64,000 nucleotides of DNA from Clostridiales bacterium UBA1728 (lineage in GTDB: Bacteria; Bacillota; Clostridia; Oscillospirales; Oscillospiraceae). The notes beneath the pieces are model-generated. The model was not told the origin of the DNA and made no database searches. It saw nothing but the letters and a program-made list of their open reading frames with translations. Below are positions 8,235 through 16,034 of the stretch, one piece after another. The translations under genes were made by a program, and so were the position numbers. Location: the NCBI GenBank assembly GCA_002315975.1, contig DCIK01000028.1, forward strand, positions 26,048 to 90,047, in the 5' to 3' direction. Numbering within the stretch: the first letter of the stretch is position 1; every line of letters begins with the position of its first letter.

Positions 8235-9653
8235 TTAGAACTTAATGCGCTCGGCGATGTAGTTCTTCACCTCGCTGACGGGGATGCGCACCTGCTCCAT
8301 GGAGTCGCGCTCGCGGATGGTCACGCAGTGGTCAGCCTCGGTCTTCTCGTCGCCCACGGTCTGGAAGTCCACGGTAATGCAGAAGGGCGTGCCGATTTCG
8401 TCCTCGCGGCGGTAACGCTTGCCGATGGAACCGGCATCGTCGTAATCGACCATGAATTCCTTCTGGAGCTCGTGATAAATCTCGGTGGCGGGGCCGGAGA
8501 GCTTCTTGCTCAGAGGCAGAACGGCGGCCTTGAAGGGAGCCAGAGCGGGGTGCAGACGAAGAACCGTGCGGACATCGTTCTTCTCGGCGTCCACGACCTC
8601 TTCGTCGTAGGCATCGCAGAGGAAGGCCAGGGTCACGCGCTCCACGCCCAGAGAGGGCTCCACCACATAGGGGATATAGCGGGTGTTCTTCTCCTGGTCG
8701 AAGTAGCTCATGTCCTTGCCGGAAACGGTCTGGTGCTGGGTCAGGTCGTAGTCGGTGCGGTCAGCCACGCCCCAGAGCTCGCCCCAGCCGAAGGGGAAGA
8801 GGTACTCGAAGTCGGTGGTGGCCTTGGAGTAGAAGCTCAGCTCCTCCTTCTCGTGGTCGCGGAGACGGAGGCACTCGTCCTTCATGCCCAGATCCATCAG
8901 GAACTGATGGCAGTAGTTGCGCCAGTAGTCAAACCACTCCAGGTCGGTGTCGGGCTCGCAGAAGAACTCCAGCTCCATCTGCTCGAACTCACGGACGCGG
9001 AAAATGAAGTTCTTGGGGGTAATCTCGTTGCGGAAGCTCTTGCCGATCTGGGCAATGCCGAAGGGAATCTTCCGGCGGGTGGTGCGCTGGACATTATTAA
9101 AGTTCACGAAAATACCCTGGGCGGTCTCGGGACGCAGGTAAACCTCCGTGGTGTTATCCTCGGTGACGCCGATGTGGGTCTTGAACATCAGATTGAACTT
9201 GCGGATGCCGGTGAAGTCGGTCTTGCCGCAGCCGGGGCAGGGAATCTGCTTTTCGTTGATGAAGTCCACCATGTCGTCATTGGTCATGGCCTCCACCACA
9301 ACGCCCTCGATGGGGTTCTCGCCCAGCCAGTCCTCAATGAGCTTGTCGGCACGATGGCGCATCTTGCAGCACTTGCAGTCGATGAGGGGATCGTTGAAGT
9401 TGACCACATGGCCGCTGGCCACCCACACCTGAGAGTTCATCAGGATGGCGGAGTCCAGACCCACATTGTAGGGGTTCTCCTGCACGAACTTCTTCCACCA
9501 GGCCTTCTTCACATTGTTCTTGAGCTCGGCACCCAGAGGGCCGAAGTCCCAGGAGTTGGAGAGGCCGCCGTAGATTTCGCTGGAGGGGTAGACATAGCCG
9601 CGTCCCTTGCAGAGGTTGACGATCTTGTCCATGGTCTTTTCGCTTGCGTTCAT
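8235..9653 (-). CDS. glyS: Glycyl-tRNA synthetase, dimeric (Gram-positive/eukaryotic) type
   Basis: 472 residues. Class II synthetase charging tRNA(Gly). Landmarks: SSEIYGGLSNSWDFGPLGAE (~24-43), motif 2 region FRNEITPKNFIFRVREFEQME, and motif 3 region GVERVTLAFLCDAYDEE, followed by an anticodon-binding domain beginning LHPALAPFKAAVLPLSKKL. A zinc-like cluster CKCCKMRH with later CPGCGKTDF sits in the insertion between motifs 1 and 2. Ribosome-binding site GGAAAGGAA precedes the ATG. The promoter at 9713-9740 gives a leader of only ~50 nt, too short for a T-box. A family B element follows the stop. Confidence 0.97.
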   Translation of the reverse strand: MNASEKTMDKIVNLCKGRGYVYPSSEIYGGLSNSWDFGPLGAELKNNVKKAWWKKFVQENPYNVGLDSAILMNSQVWVASGHVVNFNDPLIDCKCCKMRHRADKLIEDWLGENPIEGVVVEAMTNDDMVDFINEKQIPCPGCGKTDFTGIRKFNLMFKTHIGVTEDNTTEVYLRPETAQGIFVNFNNVQRTTRRKIPFGIAQIGKSFRNEITPKNFIFRVREFEQMELEFFCEPDTDLEWFDYWRNYCHQFLMDLGMKDECLRLRDHEKEELSFYSKATTDFEYLFPFGWGELWGVADRTDYDLTQHQTVSGKDMSYFDQEKNTRYIPYVVEPSLGVERVTLAFLCDAYDEEVVDAEKNDVRTVLRLHPALAPFKAAVLPLSKKLSGPATEIYHELQKEFMVDYDDAGSIGKRYRREDEIGTPFCITVDFQTVGDEKTEADHCVTIRERDSMEQVRIPVSEVKNYIAERIKF

Positions 9654-9712
9654 GTTCTGTTCCTTTCCTCCGCGGCTGGCTGCCGCAGAATGGCAAAATA
9701 ATATGGATTTTT

Positions 9713-9740
9713 ATTATAATGTTTGAGGCGCAACTTGTAA
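9713..9740 (-). promoter_or_regulatory. Sigma-A promoter for glyS
   Basis: Reverse strand TTACAA (9740-9735), a 16-bp spacer, and TATAAT (9718-9713). The -35 box begins 7 bp after the stop codon of the capA-like gene, so glyS has its own promoter in a tight gap. Confidence 0.65.
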
Positions 9741-9746
9741 AGGGGT

Positions 9747-10820
9747 TTATTCGCCCCACTTCAGCTTCTTCAGCACCCGCTGATAGCCCTCGCTGCCCTC
9801 CTCGTAGAGGGTGGGACAGTAGTCGTTTCTGGCGCTGCTGCTGCTTACGCTGCAGGGCAGGGGCTTTACGCTCTGCAGCGCGGCCGTGCCGTTCTCCCAT
9901 TTGAGCGTAACGCTGACGATCACGCTGTCCTTGTCCTTGGGGTTCAGGTGGCCGCCGTAGCAGAAATTGCCCATGGAATAGAAGATGGGCACGCCGTTAT
10001 ATGTCTCCATGGGCTGCAGGATATGGGCATGACCGCCCACAATCAGGTTGCAGCCCCAGTCCACCATGTCATGACCCAGCTGATACGCCCACTTCTCTGC
10101 CTGCTCCAGATATTCCACGCTGCCCCAGTGCATAAAGCCGATGATAAAGTCGCACTGCTGCTCCCTGCAATACCGGATGTTCCGCTCTATGTCGGCGCGC
10201 CAGACGCTCTCGCCCCGCTCATCCTCCACGGTATTATAGTTGACGATGCCCAGTCTGGGGCCGTTGGGCAGCTGATAGATCAGCGGCGTGTCATAGTCGG
10301 CCCAGCGGATGCCCTCGGCCTCCACGGCGGCTTTGGTGTCAGCGCGGCCGGTATCCTTCAGATCGCCCGCGTGGTTATTGGAGAGCGCCACGGCCTCCAC
10401 GCCACCCTCGCTGAGAATCTTCGCATAGGCCGGATCGCCCTTGAAGCGATACTTTTTGCTGACGGCGCTGCTGCTCTTGGTGAGGGTTCCCTCCAGATTC
10501 ACCATGGTGAAATCGTCGGCAGCAAACACGCTCTTTACATTCTTCAGCGGATAGCCGTAGTCCTGCCCCACCGTGGACTGAAAGTCCCCGGCGGTGCTGC
10601 CCTGCCACTCCACCAGACTGCCCAGGGTCGTATCCCCGGCGAAGCTCAGGACGAACTCCGTCTGGGGCGTGGGCTCCGGTGTGGGCGGCAGCGTAGCAAC
10701 CGCCGCCGTGGGCTGGGGGCTGGGCTCCGGCATTTTCGCATTGTCGCACATCCGCAGACCTAAAAACAGGCACAGAAGCAGCGCGAACACAATATATAAA
10801 ATCAGGGTGTTTTTCTTCAT
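9747..10820 (-). CDS. CapA-family (poly-gamma-glutamate synthesis type) metallophosphatase-like protein
   Basis: 357 residues from ATG 10820 (ribosome-binding site AAGGAAAG). One N-terminal membrane segment (~5-22) acts as signal anchor, followed by a Pro/Thr-rich linker (PTPEPTP) and a CapA domain: FAGDTTLGS (~69-77), NLEGTLT, ALSNNHAGDLKDTG, FMHWGSVEY and GGHAHILQPMETYNG, the metal-site motifs of the calcineurin-like CapA fold. Works outside the membrane, probably on cell-wall or capsule polymers. It is alone: no capB or capC is next to it, so poly-gamma-glutamate production is not supported by context. Its own promoter is at 10854-10882. Confidence 0.88.
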   Translation of the reverse strand: MKKNTLILYIVFALLLCLFLGLRMCDNAKMPEPSPQPTAAVATLPPTPEPTPQTEFVLSFAGDTTLGSLVEWQGSTAGDFQSTVGQDYGYPLKNVKSVFAADDFTMVNLEGTLTKSSSAVSKKYRFKGDPAYAKILSEGGVEAVALSNNHAGDLKDTGRADTKAAVEAEGIRWADYDTPLIYQLPNGPRLGIVNYNTVEDERGESVWRADIERNIRYCREQQCDFIIGFMHWGSVEYLEQAEKWAYQLGHDMVDWGCNLIVGGHAHILQPMETYNGVPIFYSMGNFCYGGHLNPKDKDSVIVSVTLKWENGTAALQSVKPLPCSVSSSSARNDYCPTLYEEGSEGYQRVLKKLKWGE

Positions 10821-10853
10821 GGGGAAAGGCTTTCCTTTCGTGAGGTCTGCACT

Positions 10854-10882
10854 ATTATAAATGAAAGTTTCACATTTGTCCA
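10854..10882 (-). promoter_or_regulatory. Sigma-A promoter for the capA-like gene
   Basis: Reverse strand TGGACA (10882-10877), 17-bp spacer, TATAAT (10859-10854). The same hexamer pair occurs before the ACT-domain gene (47697-47725) and, with an 18-bp spacer, before degV (57020-57049). Confidence 0.7.
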
Positions 10883-10964
10883 CCTTTGGCGCAATTCTCT
10901 GTTTTCTTTTTCCGAAAGCTGTGTTAAAATAGTCTGAATATTATGTTCCGGGAGTGTGACTTGC

Positions 10965-12227
10965 ATGGAACTTCAAACCGCTGCCTGTGATTTTCTTTTG
11001 CGCCACCATATGCATCCCTCTCAGCTCTCCATCGCCGCCATTGTCGCCGCGTTCCGGGAGGAGATGCAGTTGGGCAACGAGGGTAAGCCCTCTTCTTTAG
11101 GTATGTTCCCCGCCTACATCAACGCCACCGCCCAACCGATTGAGGGCAAGGTGCTGGTTATTGATGCCGGCGGCACCAATCTCCGTCTGGCGCGGCTCTC
11201 CTATGAGCAGGGCAGCCTCAGCATCGAAAAGCTCGTGAAGCGCTCCATGCCCGGTACCGGCGGTACCATTTCCGCTGAGGAGTTTTTCCGCACGCTGGCC
11301 ACCGAGCTGCTGCCCCTCTGCGAGGAGGTGGAACGGGCCTGCTTCTGCTTCTCCTACCCCTGCGAGGTGCTCTCCGACGGGGACGGCCGAGTGGTGCGTC
11401 TGACCAAGGAGCTCAGTGTGGAGGGTCTGCCCGGTATGCTCCTCTGCGCTCCTCTGGAGGCCGAGCTTCAAAGGCAGGGCGCCAGGGGCAAGCGCCGCTG
11501 GCGGGTCATCAACGACACCGTGGGCTCCATGCTCTGCGGCATGGCGCAGGTGCCGGAGCGCTACGATGACTACATCGGCTTTATTCTGGGCACCGGCTTC
11601 AATATGTGCGCCAATGTCCGCTCCTCCCGCATTACCAAGGCTCCCGCCGCTGCCGGGCAGGGGGATACCTGCATTGTGAACTTTGAGAGCGGCGGCTTCA
11701 ACCGCTTTCTCCGGGGCACCGCCGACGAGCGGCTGGATGCAAAAAGCGAAGTGCCCGGGGCGCAGCTGGTGGAAAAATGCATCAGCGGTGCCTATCAGGC
11801 AGCGATTCTTATGGAGACTCTTGCCCTGGCCGGAGAAGAGGGGCTGATTTCCCGTGATGCTGCCTCTCTCAGACTTTCTTCGACTGAGGTCAGCGCCCTT
11901 GCGGAGGAGGGTCACGACTCTCTCTTCCCCACGCTCTCCGCTGCCGACTATGCTTTCCTGCTGGAGCTCAACGCTCTGCTTTTAGAGCGCGCTGCCATTC
12001 TCTCCGCCTGCTGTCTGGGTGCCGCCGTATTGAGCCGCGAGCTTCCCGCCGGGAAGAGGGTGCTCATCTGCGCCGACGGTACCACCTTTGCCCGCAATCC
12101 TGTGCTCAGACCCCTCACAGAGCGCTATCTTGCCGCCATTCTCACCGGCAGCGGCGTCAGCGCGGACTTTGTGCAGGTCAGCGACTCCACGCTGCTGGGT
12201 ACGGCCTACGCCGCTTTGCTGCCATGA
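10965..12227 (+). CDS. Hexokinase (eukaryotic-type hexokinase family)
   Basis: 420 residues from ATG 10965. ATP-dependent phosphorylation of glucose or a related hexose. Unlike the ROK glucokinases usual in Firmicutes, this has the hexokinase-family layout: an N-terminal helical part with LGMFPAYINA, phosphate-1 motif VIDAGGTNLRLARL (~61-74), CFCFSYPCEV, the hinge VINDTVGSMLCG with the catalytic Asp, GFILGTGFNMCAN, and the late adenosine motif ICADGTTFARNP. GGGAG lies 10 nt before the ATG and only 1 nt before an alternative GTG at 10956. The following membrane-protein gene overlaps by 4 bp (ATGA). Confidence 0.9.
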   Translation: MELQTAACDFLLRHHMHPSQLSIAAIVAAFREEMQLGNEGKPSSLGMFPAYINATAQPIEGKVLVIDAGGTNLRLARLSYEQGSLSIEKLVKRSMPGTGGTISAEEFFRTLATELLPLCEEVERACFCFSYPCEVLSDGDGRVVRLTKELSVEGLPGMLLCAPLEAELQRQGARGKRRWRVINDTVGSMLCGMAQVPERYDDYIGFILGTGFNMCANVRSSRITKAPAAAGQGDTCIVNFESGGFNRFLRGTADERLDAKSEVPGAQLVEKCISGAYQAAILMETLALAGEEGLISRDAASLRLSSTEVSALAEEGHDSLFPTLSAADYAFLLELNALLLERAAILSACCLGAAVLSRELPAGKRVLICADGTTFARNPVLRPLTERYLAAILTGSGVSADFVQVSDSTLLGTAYAALLP

Positions 12228-13027
12228 GACGCTTACTTTTTCTGATTCTTCTGCTCTCGCTGCTGATGCTGCCCGCATACGCCACCGAGAACAACGACTT
12301 TTTCAACCTTCACGCTTCGGAGTGCGTCTACGATGGCCGGGACTATCTGGTCAACGACCCCCATGGCTATCTTTCGGTGCTGGAGGCTCCCTACGGCAGG
12401 GTGCAGGACAATCTGCTCAATGAGCAGAGCGTCACTGTCTACGCCCTCTATACCGACTCCACCGGCGCGCTCTGGGCGCAGCTTCGCTATACCATGGTCA
12501 GCCGGGGCATCGCCTTCTCCGAGGTGGAGGGCGCGTACATTGGCTGGGCTCCTCTCGCTTCGCTTAGCCGCGACATGGATAAGGACGACTTTCTCCTCCG
12601 CTATGGGGACGAGTTCGTCAACCGTCCCATGCGCTTCCGCCCCTCCGAATACCCGGACACCACCCTCTGGGCCTACCCCGGTGCGGAGCAGCCCAGCGGC
12701 TATCTGCGCTGGTACATCCACGAGAGCGACACGCTTCTCTCCTTCCCCGCCTGGTGGCAGGATGCCGAGGGCAAGCGCTGGGCCCTGTGGGAGGATCACT
12801 TCATTTGCCTCTCGGACCCTGAGCGTCTGGTTGGTGCGTCCATGGCCGACAGCCGGACATTTTACCCGGCCGTAGCGCTGGATGAGCTCCCCATCGTGGT
12901 GGAGGCGCCGGTTATCGTCGAGCGCCCGTCCCCTCTCCCCTACTACCTGATGGCGGTCTCTGCCGTTCTGGTTGTGCTGGCTATTGTTGTTCGTAAATTT
13001 ACAAATACCGATATTGAAAGGAAGTAA
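12224..13027 (+). CDS. Secreted/membrane-anchored protein of unknown function
   Basis: 267 residues. A signal peptide (~1-20, MRRLLFLILLLSLLMLPAYA) leads into a ~210-residue extracellular part rich in Trp and Tyr, and a C-terminal membrane helix (~240-258) ends in a short basic tail. The extracellular part includes YLSVLEAPYGRVQ and AYIGWAPLASLS, which resemble SH3-like repeats that pair a Gly-Trp strand with an upstream variable loop; that likeness is weak. I do not recognise the family. The gene overlaps the hexokinase stop by 4 bp and ends 5 bp before the aldo/keto reductase, so the three form one operon with no obvious shared pathway. Confidence 0.8.
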   Translation: MRRLLFLILLLSLLMLPAYATENNDFFNLHASECVYDGRDYLVNDPHGYLSVLEAPYGRVQDNLLNEQSVTVYALYTDSTGALWAQLRYTMVSRGIAFSEVEGAYIGWAPLASLSRDMDKDDFLLRYGDEFVNRPMRFRPSEYPDTTLWAYPGAEQPSGYLRWYIHESDTLLSFPAWWQDAEGKRWALWEDHFICLSDPERLVGASMADSRTFYPAVALDELPIVVEAPVIVERPSPLPYYLMAVSAVLVVLAIVVRKFTNTDIERK

Positions 13028-13032
13028 GAACT

Positions 13033-14169
13033 ATGGCAGTTATCCGCAATCAACTGGGCAAGCTGGACGAGCAGGTTTCCCGTCTGGGCTTTGGCTGTAT
13101 GCGTCTCCCCACCCAGGCCGACGGCAAAATTGACCGGGCGCAGGTGGCGAAGATGTTTGACTACGCCATTCAGAACGGCGTGAACTACTTTGACACCGCC
13201 TTTATGTACCACAACGGCGAGAGCGAAGTCGTGGTCGGAGAGACCCTCGCCAGGTATGACCGCAGTCAGTACTATGTGACCACAAAGCTCCCCGTGATGA
13301 TGATCAAGGACATGGCCAAGGCCAGGGAGTGCTACGCCACCCAGCGTGAGCGTCTGAAGCTGGACAAGTTCGATCACTATCTTCTTCACGGTCTCAATGC
13401 CGGCAGCTGGAAGACCGTCAAAGAGCTGGGTCTCATCGACTATATGTTCGATCTGAAGGCCAAGGGCGAGATCGGCGCCGTGGGCTTCTCCTTCCACGAT
13501 GAGTATGCCCTCTTCGATGAGATTATCAACTCCGCTCCCTGGGACCTCTGCCAGATTCAGTACAACTATCTCGACGAACAGGTGCAGGCCGGCACCAAGG
13601 GCTATGAGCTCTGCAAGGAAAAGGGCATTCCCATGGTCATCATGGAGCCCATCCGCGGCGGCGCTCTCGCCAAGCTCACCGATGATCTGGAGGCTGAGTA
13701 CAAGCGCATTGATCCCGAGCGCAGCATCGCCTCCTGGGCTCTGCGCTGGGTGAAGGATCACGACAACTGCCGCGTCACCCTCTCCGGTATGTCCAATTTC
13801 GAGCAGGTGGTGGACAACATCAACACCTTCTCTGATCCCACTCCCCTCAGCGCCGAGGAGCTGGCCGCCATCGCCAACACCGTGAAGGTCATGGAGGAGC
13901 GCGTAGCCAACGGCTGCACCGGCTGCCGCTACTGCCAGCCCTGCCCCAACGGTGTGGACATCCCCGCCGTGTTCCGCTACTGGAACACCTATACCAAGTT
14001 CCGCCAGTATTCCATGGTCTCCCGGGGCTGGGATCATATGCACGATGATGCCAAGCCCGACAACTGCGTGGAGTGCGGTCAGTGCGAGGACATCTGCCCC
14101 CAGCACCTGAATATCCGCGACGACCTAAAGAAGGCTGCCGCGCAGCTCAACGGCAAGATCTACGGCTGA
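13033..14169 (+). CDS. Aldo/keto reductase with C-terminal ferredoxin-like 4Fe-4S domain
   Basis: 378 residues. Residues 1-280 form the aldo/keto reductase barrel (RLGFGCMRLP; NYFDTAFMYHNGESE with catalytic Asp and Tyr; HYLLHGLN with catalytic His). The last ~90 residues carry two cysteine clusters, CTGCRYCQPCP (~295-305) and CVECGQCEDICP (~343-354), which fit [4Fe-4S] centres. This group is common in anaerobes and is believed to take electrons from ferredoxin-type carriers rather than only NADPH; the substrate is unknown. Ribosome-binding site AAAGGAAG overlaps the end of the preceding gene. A family C inverted repeat follows the stop. Confidence 0.93.
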   Translation: MAVIRNQLGKLDEQVSRLGFGCMRLPTQADGKIDRAQVAKMFDYAIQNGVNYFDTAFMYHNGESEVVVGETLARYDRSQYYVTTKLPVMMIKDMAKARECYATQRERLKLDKFDHYLLHGLNAGSWKTVKELGLIDYMFDLKAKGEIGAVGFSFHDEYALFDEIINSAPWDLCQIQYNYLDEQVQAGTKGYELCKEKGIPMVIMEPIRGGALAKLTDDLEAEYKRIDPERSIASWALRWVKDHDNCRVTLSGMSNFEQVVDNINTFSDPTPLSAEELAAIANTVKVMEERVANGCTGCRYCQPCPNGVDIPAVFRYWNTYTKFRQYSMVSRGWDHMHDDAKPDNCVECGQCEDICPQHLNIRDDLKKAAAQLNGKIYG

Positions 14170-14189
14170 ACTTGATATAAAAGCAGAAT

Positions 14190-14327
14190 CTGTAAAAAAA
14201 CTGTCATTGCGAGCCGCAACGCGGCGTGGCAATCCGTTTTCTTCTGAAAAACTGCATTTTCAGAATTGGAGACGGATTGCCACACCAGTCTGCGGACTGG
14301 TTCGCAATGACAGTGATTTTTTACAGC
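14190..14327. repeat. Family C inverted repeat (complete), also a likely bidirectional terminator
   Basis: Outer inverted ends CTGTAAAAAA...CTGTCATTGCGA (14190-14212) and TCGCAATGACAG...TTTTTTACAG (14302-14327). Inner paired blocks GGCAATCCGT and ACGGATTGCC, with a central hairpin CTGAAAA...TTTTCAG. It separates the aldo/keto reductase from the convergent flavodoxin-rubredoxin gene. The same end sequence occurs at 42147-42391 and, as coding sequence, at 45220-45262. Confidence 0.85.
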
Positions 14328-14335
14328 AGTATTTT

Positions 14336-14977
14336 TTATTCCTTTTTCGTGAACTTGTCTCCGGGTACACCGCAGAGGGGGCATTTCTCGGGGGGCGCAT
14401 CGCCCACGTGCACATAGCCGCACATGGGGCAGACCCACTCCTCGCCCTTCTTTTCCTCTTCTTCCGGGGCCACATAATCGTCCGCTTCGATGATGGCGGC
14501 AATCTCAGCAGCCACCGCCTCTGCGCGAGCCACATCAAACTCGCCCATGTCCTGCAGCTTCATGCCGGTGAGCTTCATGAAGGTCCCCAGCAGAGCCTGC
14601 TCCTCGGGAGAGAGCGTACCCATGCGGAGCTGACCCTTGATGAAATACTTATGAAAGTCCCGGCAGGGGATCAGCTTGTTGATCTCGTCGGCCACAATGG
14701 GAAATTCCTTCTCCGAGAACAGACCCTCGCCCACTAAAAACACGGATTTCGTCTTGAACTGCTCCTTCACGCGGCTCAGATAGAGCTTGGTGAACTGGGC
14801 GGTATAGGGGCCGCGGAAATTGAAGCACAGAACCACATGGTCGTAGGGCTTCAGATCCTCAACCTCAAAGGGTGTGTCGATGTTGACGGCCTTGGTGCCC
14901 AGCTTCTCGGCAATGATCTGCGCTGCCTTCTTCGCACTTCCGTGGAAGGATTCATAGGTGACAATGCAACGTTCCAT
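14336..14977 (-). CDS. Flavodoxin fused to a C-terminal rubredoxin-like domain
   Basis: 213 residues. Residues 1-150 are flavodoxin-like: VTYESFHGSAKKAAQIIAEK (~6-25) is the FMN phosphate loop with the T-x-S-x-x-G-x-[ST] pattern loosened, followed by HVVLCFNFRGP. A Glu-rich linker (PEEEEKKGEE) leads to a short rubredoxin/rubrerythrin-type metal site WVCPMCGYVHVGDAPPEKCP ending LCG (~181-203), with Cys pairs CPMC and CPLC to bind iron. One chain thus holds an FMN and a one-electron iron site, probably an electron carrier in oxidative-stress or redox metabolism. Single gene with AAAGGAG-like site upstream; the partner is unknown. Confidence 0.88.
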   Translation of the reverse strand: MERCIVTYESFHGSAKKAAQIIAEKLGTKAVNIDTPFEVEDLKPYDHVVLCFNFRGPYTAQFTKLYLSRVKEQFKTKSVFLVGEGLFSEKEFPIVADEINKLIPCRDFHKYFIKGQLRMGTLSPEEQALLGTFMKLTGMKLQDMGEFDVARAEAVAAEIAAIIEADDYVAPEEEEKKGEEWVCPMCGYVHVGDAPPEKCPLCGVPGDKFTKKE

Positions 14978-15076
14978 TTTCTATCTCCTTTCTGGTTTGC
15001 CTTTGCTAACCGCTATTATCCTCTGTTTTCTTATTCTTGTCAATAGTTTACTGAGAATTATTCCTAATATTGCATG

Positions 15077-15109
15077 AAAAACTGCCGCCCTATGGGCGGC
15101 AGTTTTTTT
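15077..15109 (-). terminator. Terminator of the hydrogenase operon
   Basis: AAAACTGCCGCCC-TAT-GGGCGGCAGTTTTTTT, a 10-bp GC stem flanked by A and T runs. It lies 12 bp past the mbhN stop and would also work for the opposite strand. Confidence 0.85.
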
Positions 15110-15120
15110 GCTTTGTGTGT

Positions 15121-15561
15121 TTATTCGGCCTTGTTGTCGCAGCTCTCGGCCTTGGCAGCGGGGGCAGCCTTGGCGACGGGCTTCTTCTTGACTTTGGTGT
15201 ACTGGCCCTTGACGAGAAGGTCCTCGTGCTTGGTGCCGGTCATGTGGAAGTCACCGGTAAGCTCGATGGCGCTCTTGGAGCAGAAATCGGAGCAGTAGCT
15301 GCAGAAGGTGCAGGAGGTGAGGTCGAAGGTGCGCTCGTAGACTTCCTTCTCCTCGTCCTCGCTGATGAGAACGTTGTGGATGGCGCCGCCGGCGCAGACC
15401 TTCTCGCAAAGGCCGCACTTGATGCAGCGATCACCGTGGAAAACGATACGGCCGCGGTAGTTGGGGAAAGCCTCCTTGGGCTTAAAGGGATACTCCTCGC
15501 AGCTGCTCTTCTTGAACATCTGGGTAAGAGCTTCCTTCACAAAAGGAAAATCAAAAGCCAT
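15121..15561 (-). CDS. mbhN: Mbh-type hydrogenase 2x[4Fe-4S] ferredoxin subunit (NuoI-like)
   Basis: 146 residues. Carries electrons from ferredoxin to the small subunit. Two clusters: CIKCGLCEKVC (Cys46, 49, 52, 56) and CTFCSYCSDFC (Cys84, 87, 90, 94). The proline that usually follows the last Cys of each cluster is missing (CAGG and CSKS), a small oddity. A Lys/Ala-rich tail (~118-146) extends past the usual domain. Last gene of the operon; its ATG overlaps the mbhJ stop by one base (TGATG) and the terminator is 12 bp downstream. Confidence 0.92.
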   Translation of the reverse strand: MAFDFPFVKEALTQMFKKSSCEEYPFKPKEAFPNYRGRIVFHGDRCIKCGLCEKVCAGGAIHNVLISEDEEKEVYERTFDLTSCTFCSYCSDFCSKSAIELTGDFHMTGTKHEDLLVKGQYTKVKKKPVAKAAPAAKAESCDNKAE

Positions 15562-16022
15562 CAGATCTGACCTCCTTTGTTCTTCATATCCTTGCGCTTC
15601 TGCTCAAGGATCATGGCGGCCTGATACAGACCCTCCAGGACGGTCTCGGGCTTGGCAGCGCAGCCGGCGATGTCAACATCAACATCCACATACTTGCTCA
15701 GGGGGCCGGCGTAGGTGTAGCCGTCCTTGAACACGTTGCCGGAGGCGGGGCAGGAGCCCATGGTCACGATGCAGCGGGGTTCGGGAACCTGCTCGATGGT
15801 GCGCAGGACACGGTCCTTGATCTGCGCGGTGAGGGGGCCGGTCACAACGACGATGTCGGCGTGACGGGGGGTACCGGCCAGACGGAAGCCCAGACGCTCG
15901 GCGTCGTAGCGGGGAGTCAGAACGGCAACCAGCTCGATGTCGCAGCCGTTGCAGCTACCGGCGTTGATGTGGAAGAGCCAAGGGGACTTGGCGGCAGACT
16001 TATTGATAAGATTATCAAACAT
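15561..16022 (-). CDS. mbhJ: Mbh-type [NiFe] hydrogenase small subunit (NuoB-like)
   Basis: 153 residues, the compact group 4 form with only the proximal cluster. Cys24 and Cys27 in SCNGCDIE, Cys91 in TMGSCPASGNVF and Cys121 in DIAGCAAKPETVLEG form the site. The last motif is usually GCPPxP; here both prolines after Cys are replaced (GCAAKP). It passes electrons from the mbhN clusters to the Ni-Fe centre in mbhL. It lies 12 bp from mbhM, far from its partner mbhL (5 kb upstream), with the antiporter genes between them. Confidence 0.93.
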   Translation of the reverse strand: MFDNLINKSAAKSPWLFHINAGSCNGCDIELVAVLTPRYDAERLGFRLAGTPRHADIVVVTGPLTAQIKDRVLRTIEQVPEPRCIVTMGSCPASGNVFKDGYTYAGPLSKYVDVDVDIAGCAAKPETVLEGLYQAAMILEQKRKDMKNKGGQI

Positions 16023-16034
16023 GGGCTTTCCTCC

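Noticed and set aside
9654..9712. T-box leader for glyS
   Set aside because: The promoter places the transcript start about 50 nt before the ATG; there is no room for the fold.
9747..10820. Poly-gamma-glutamate capsule locus
   Set aside because: Only the CapA-like protein is present; capB, capC and capE are absent, and CapA-like proteins are common outside such loci.
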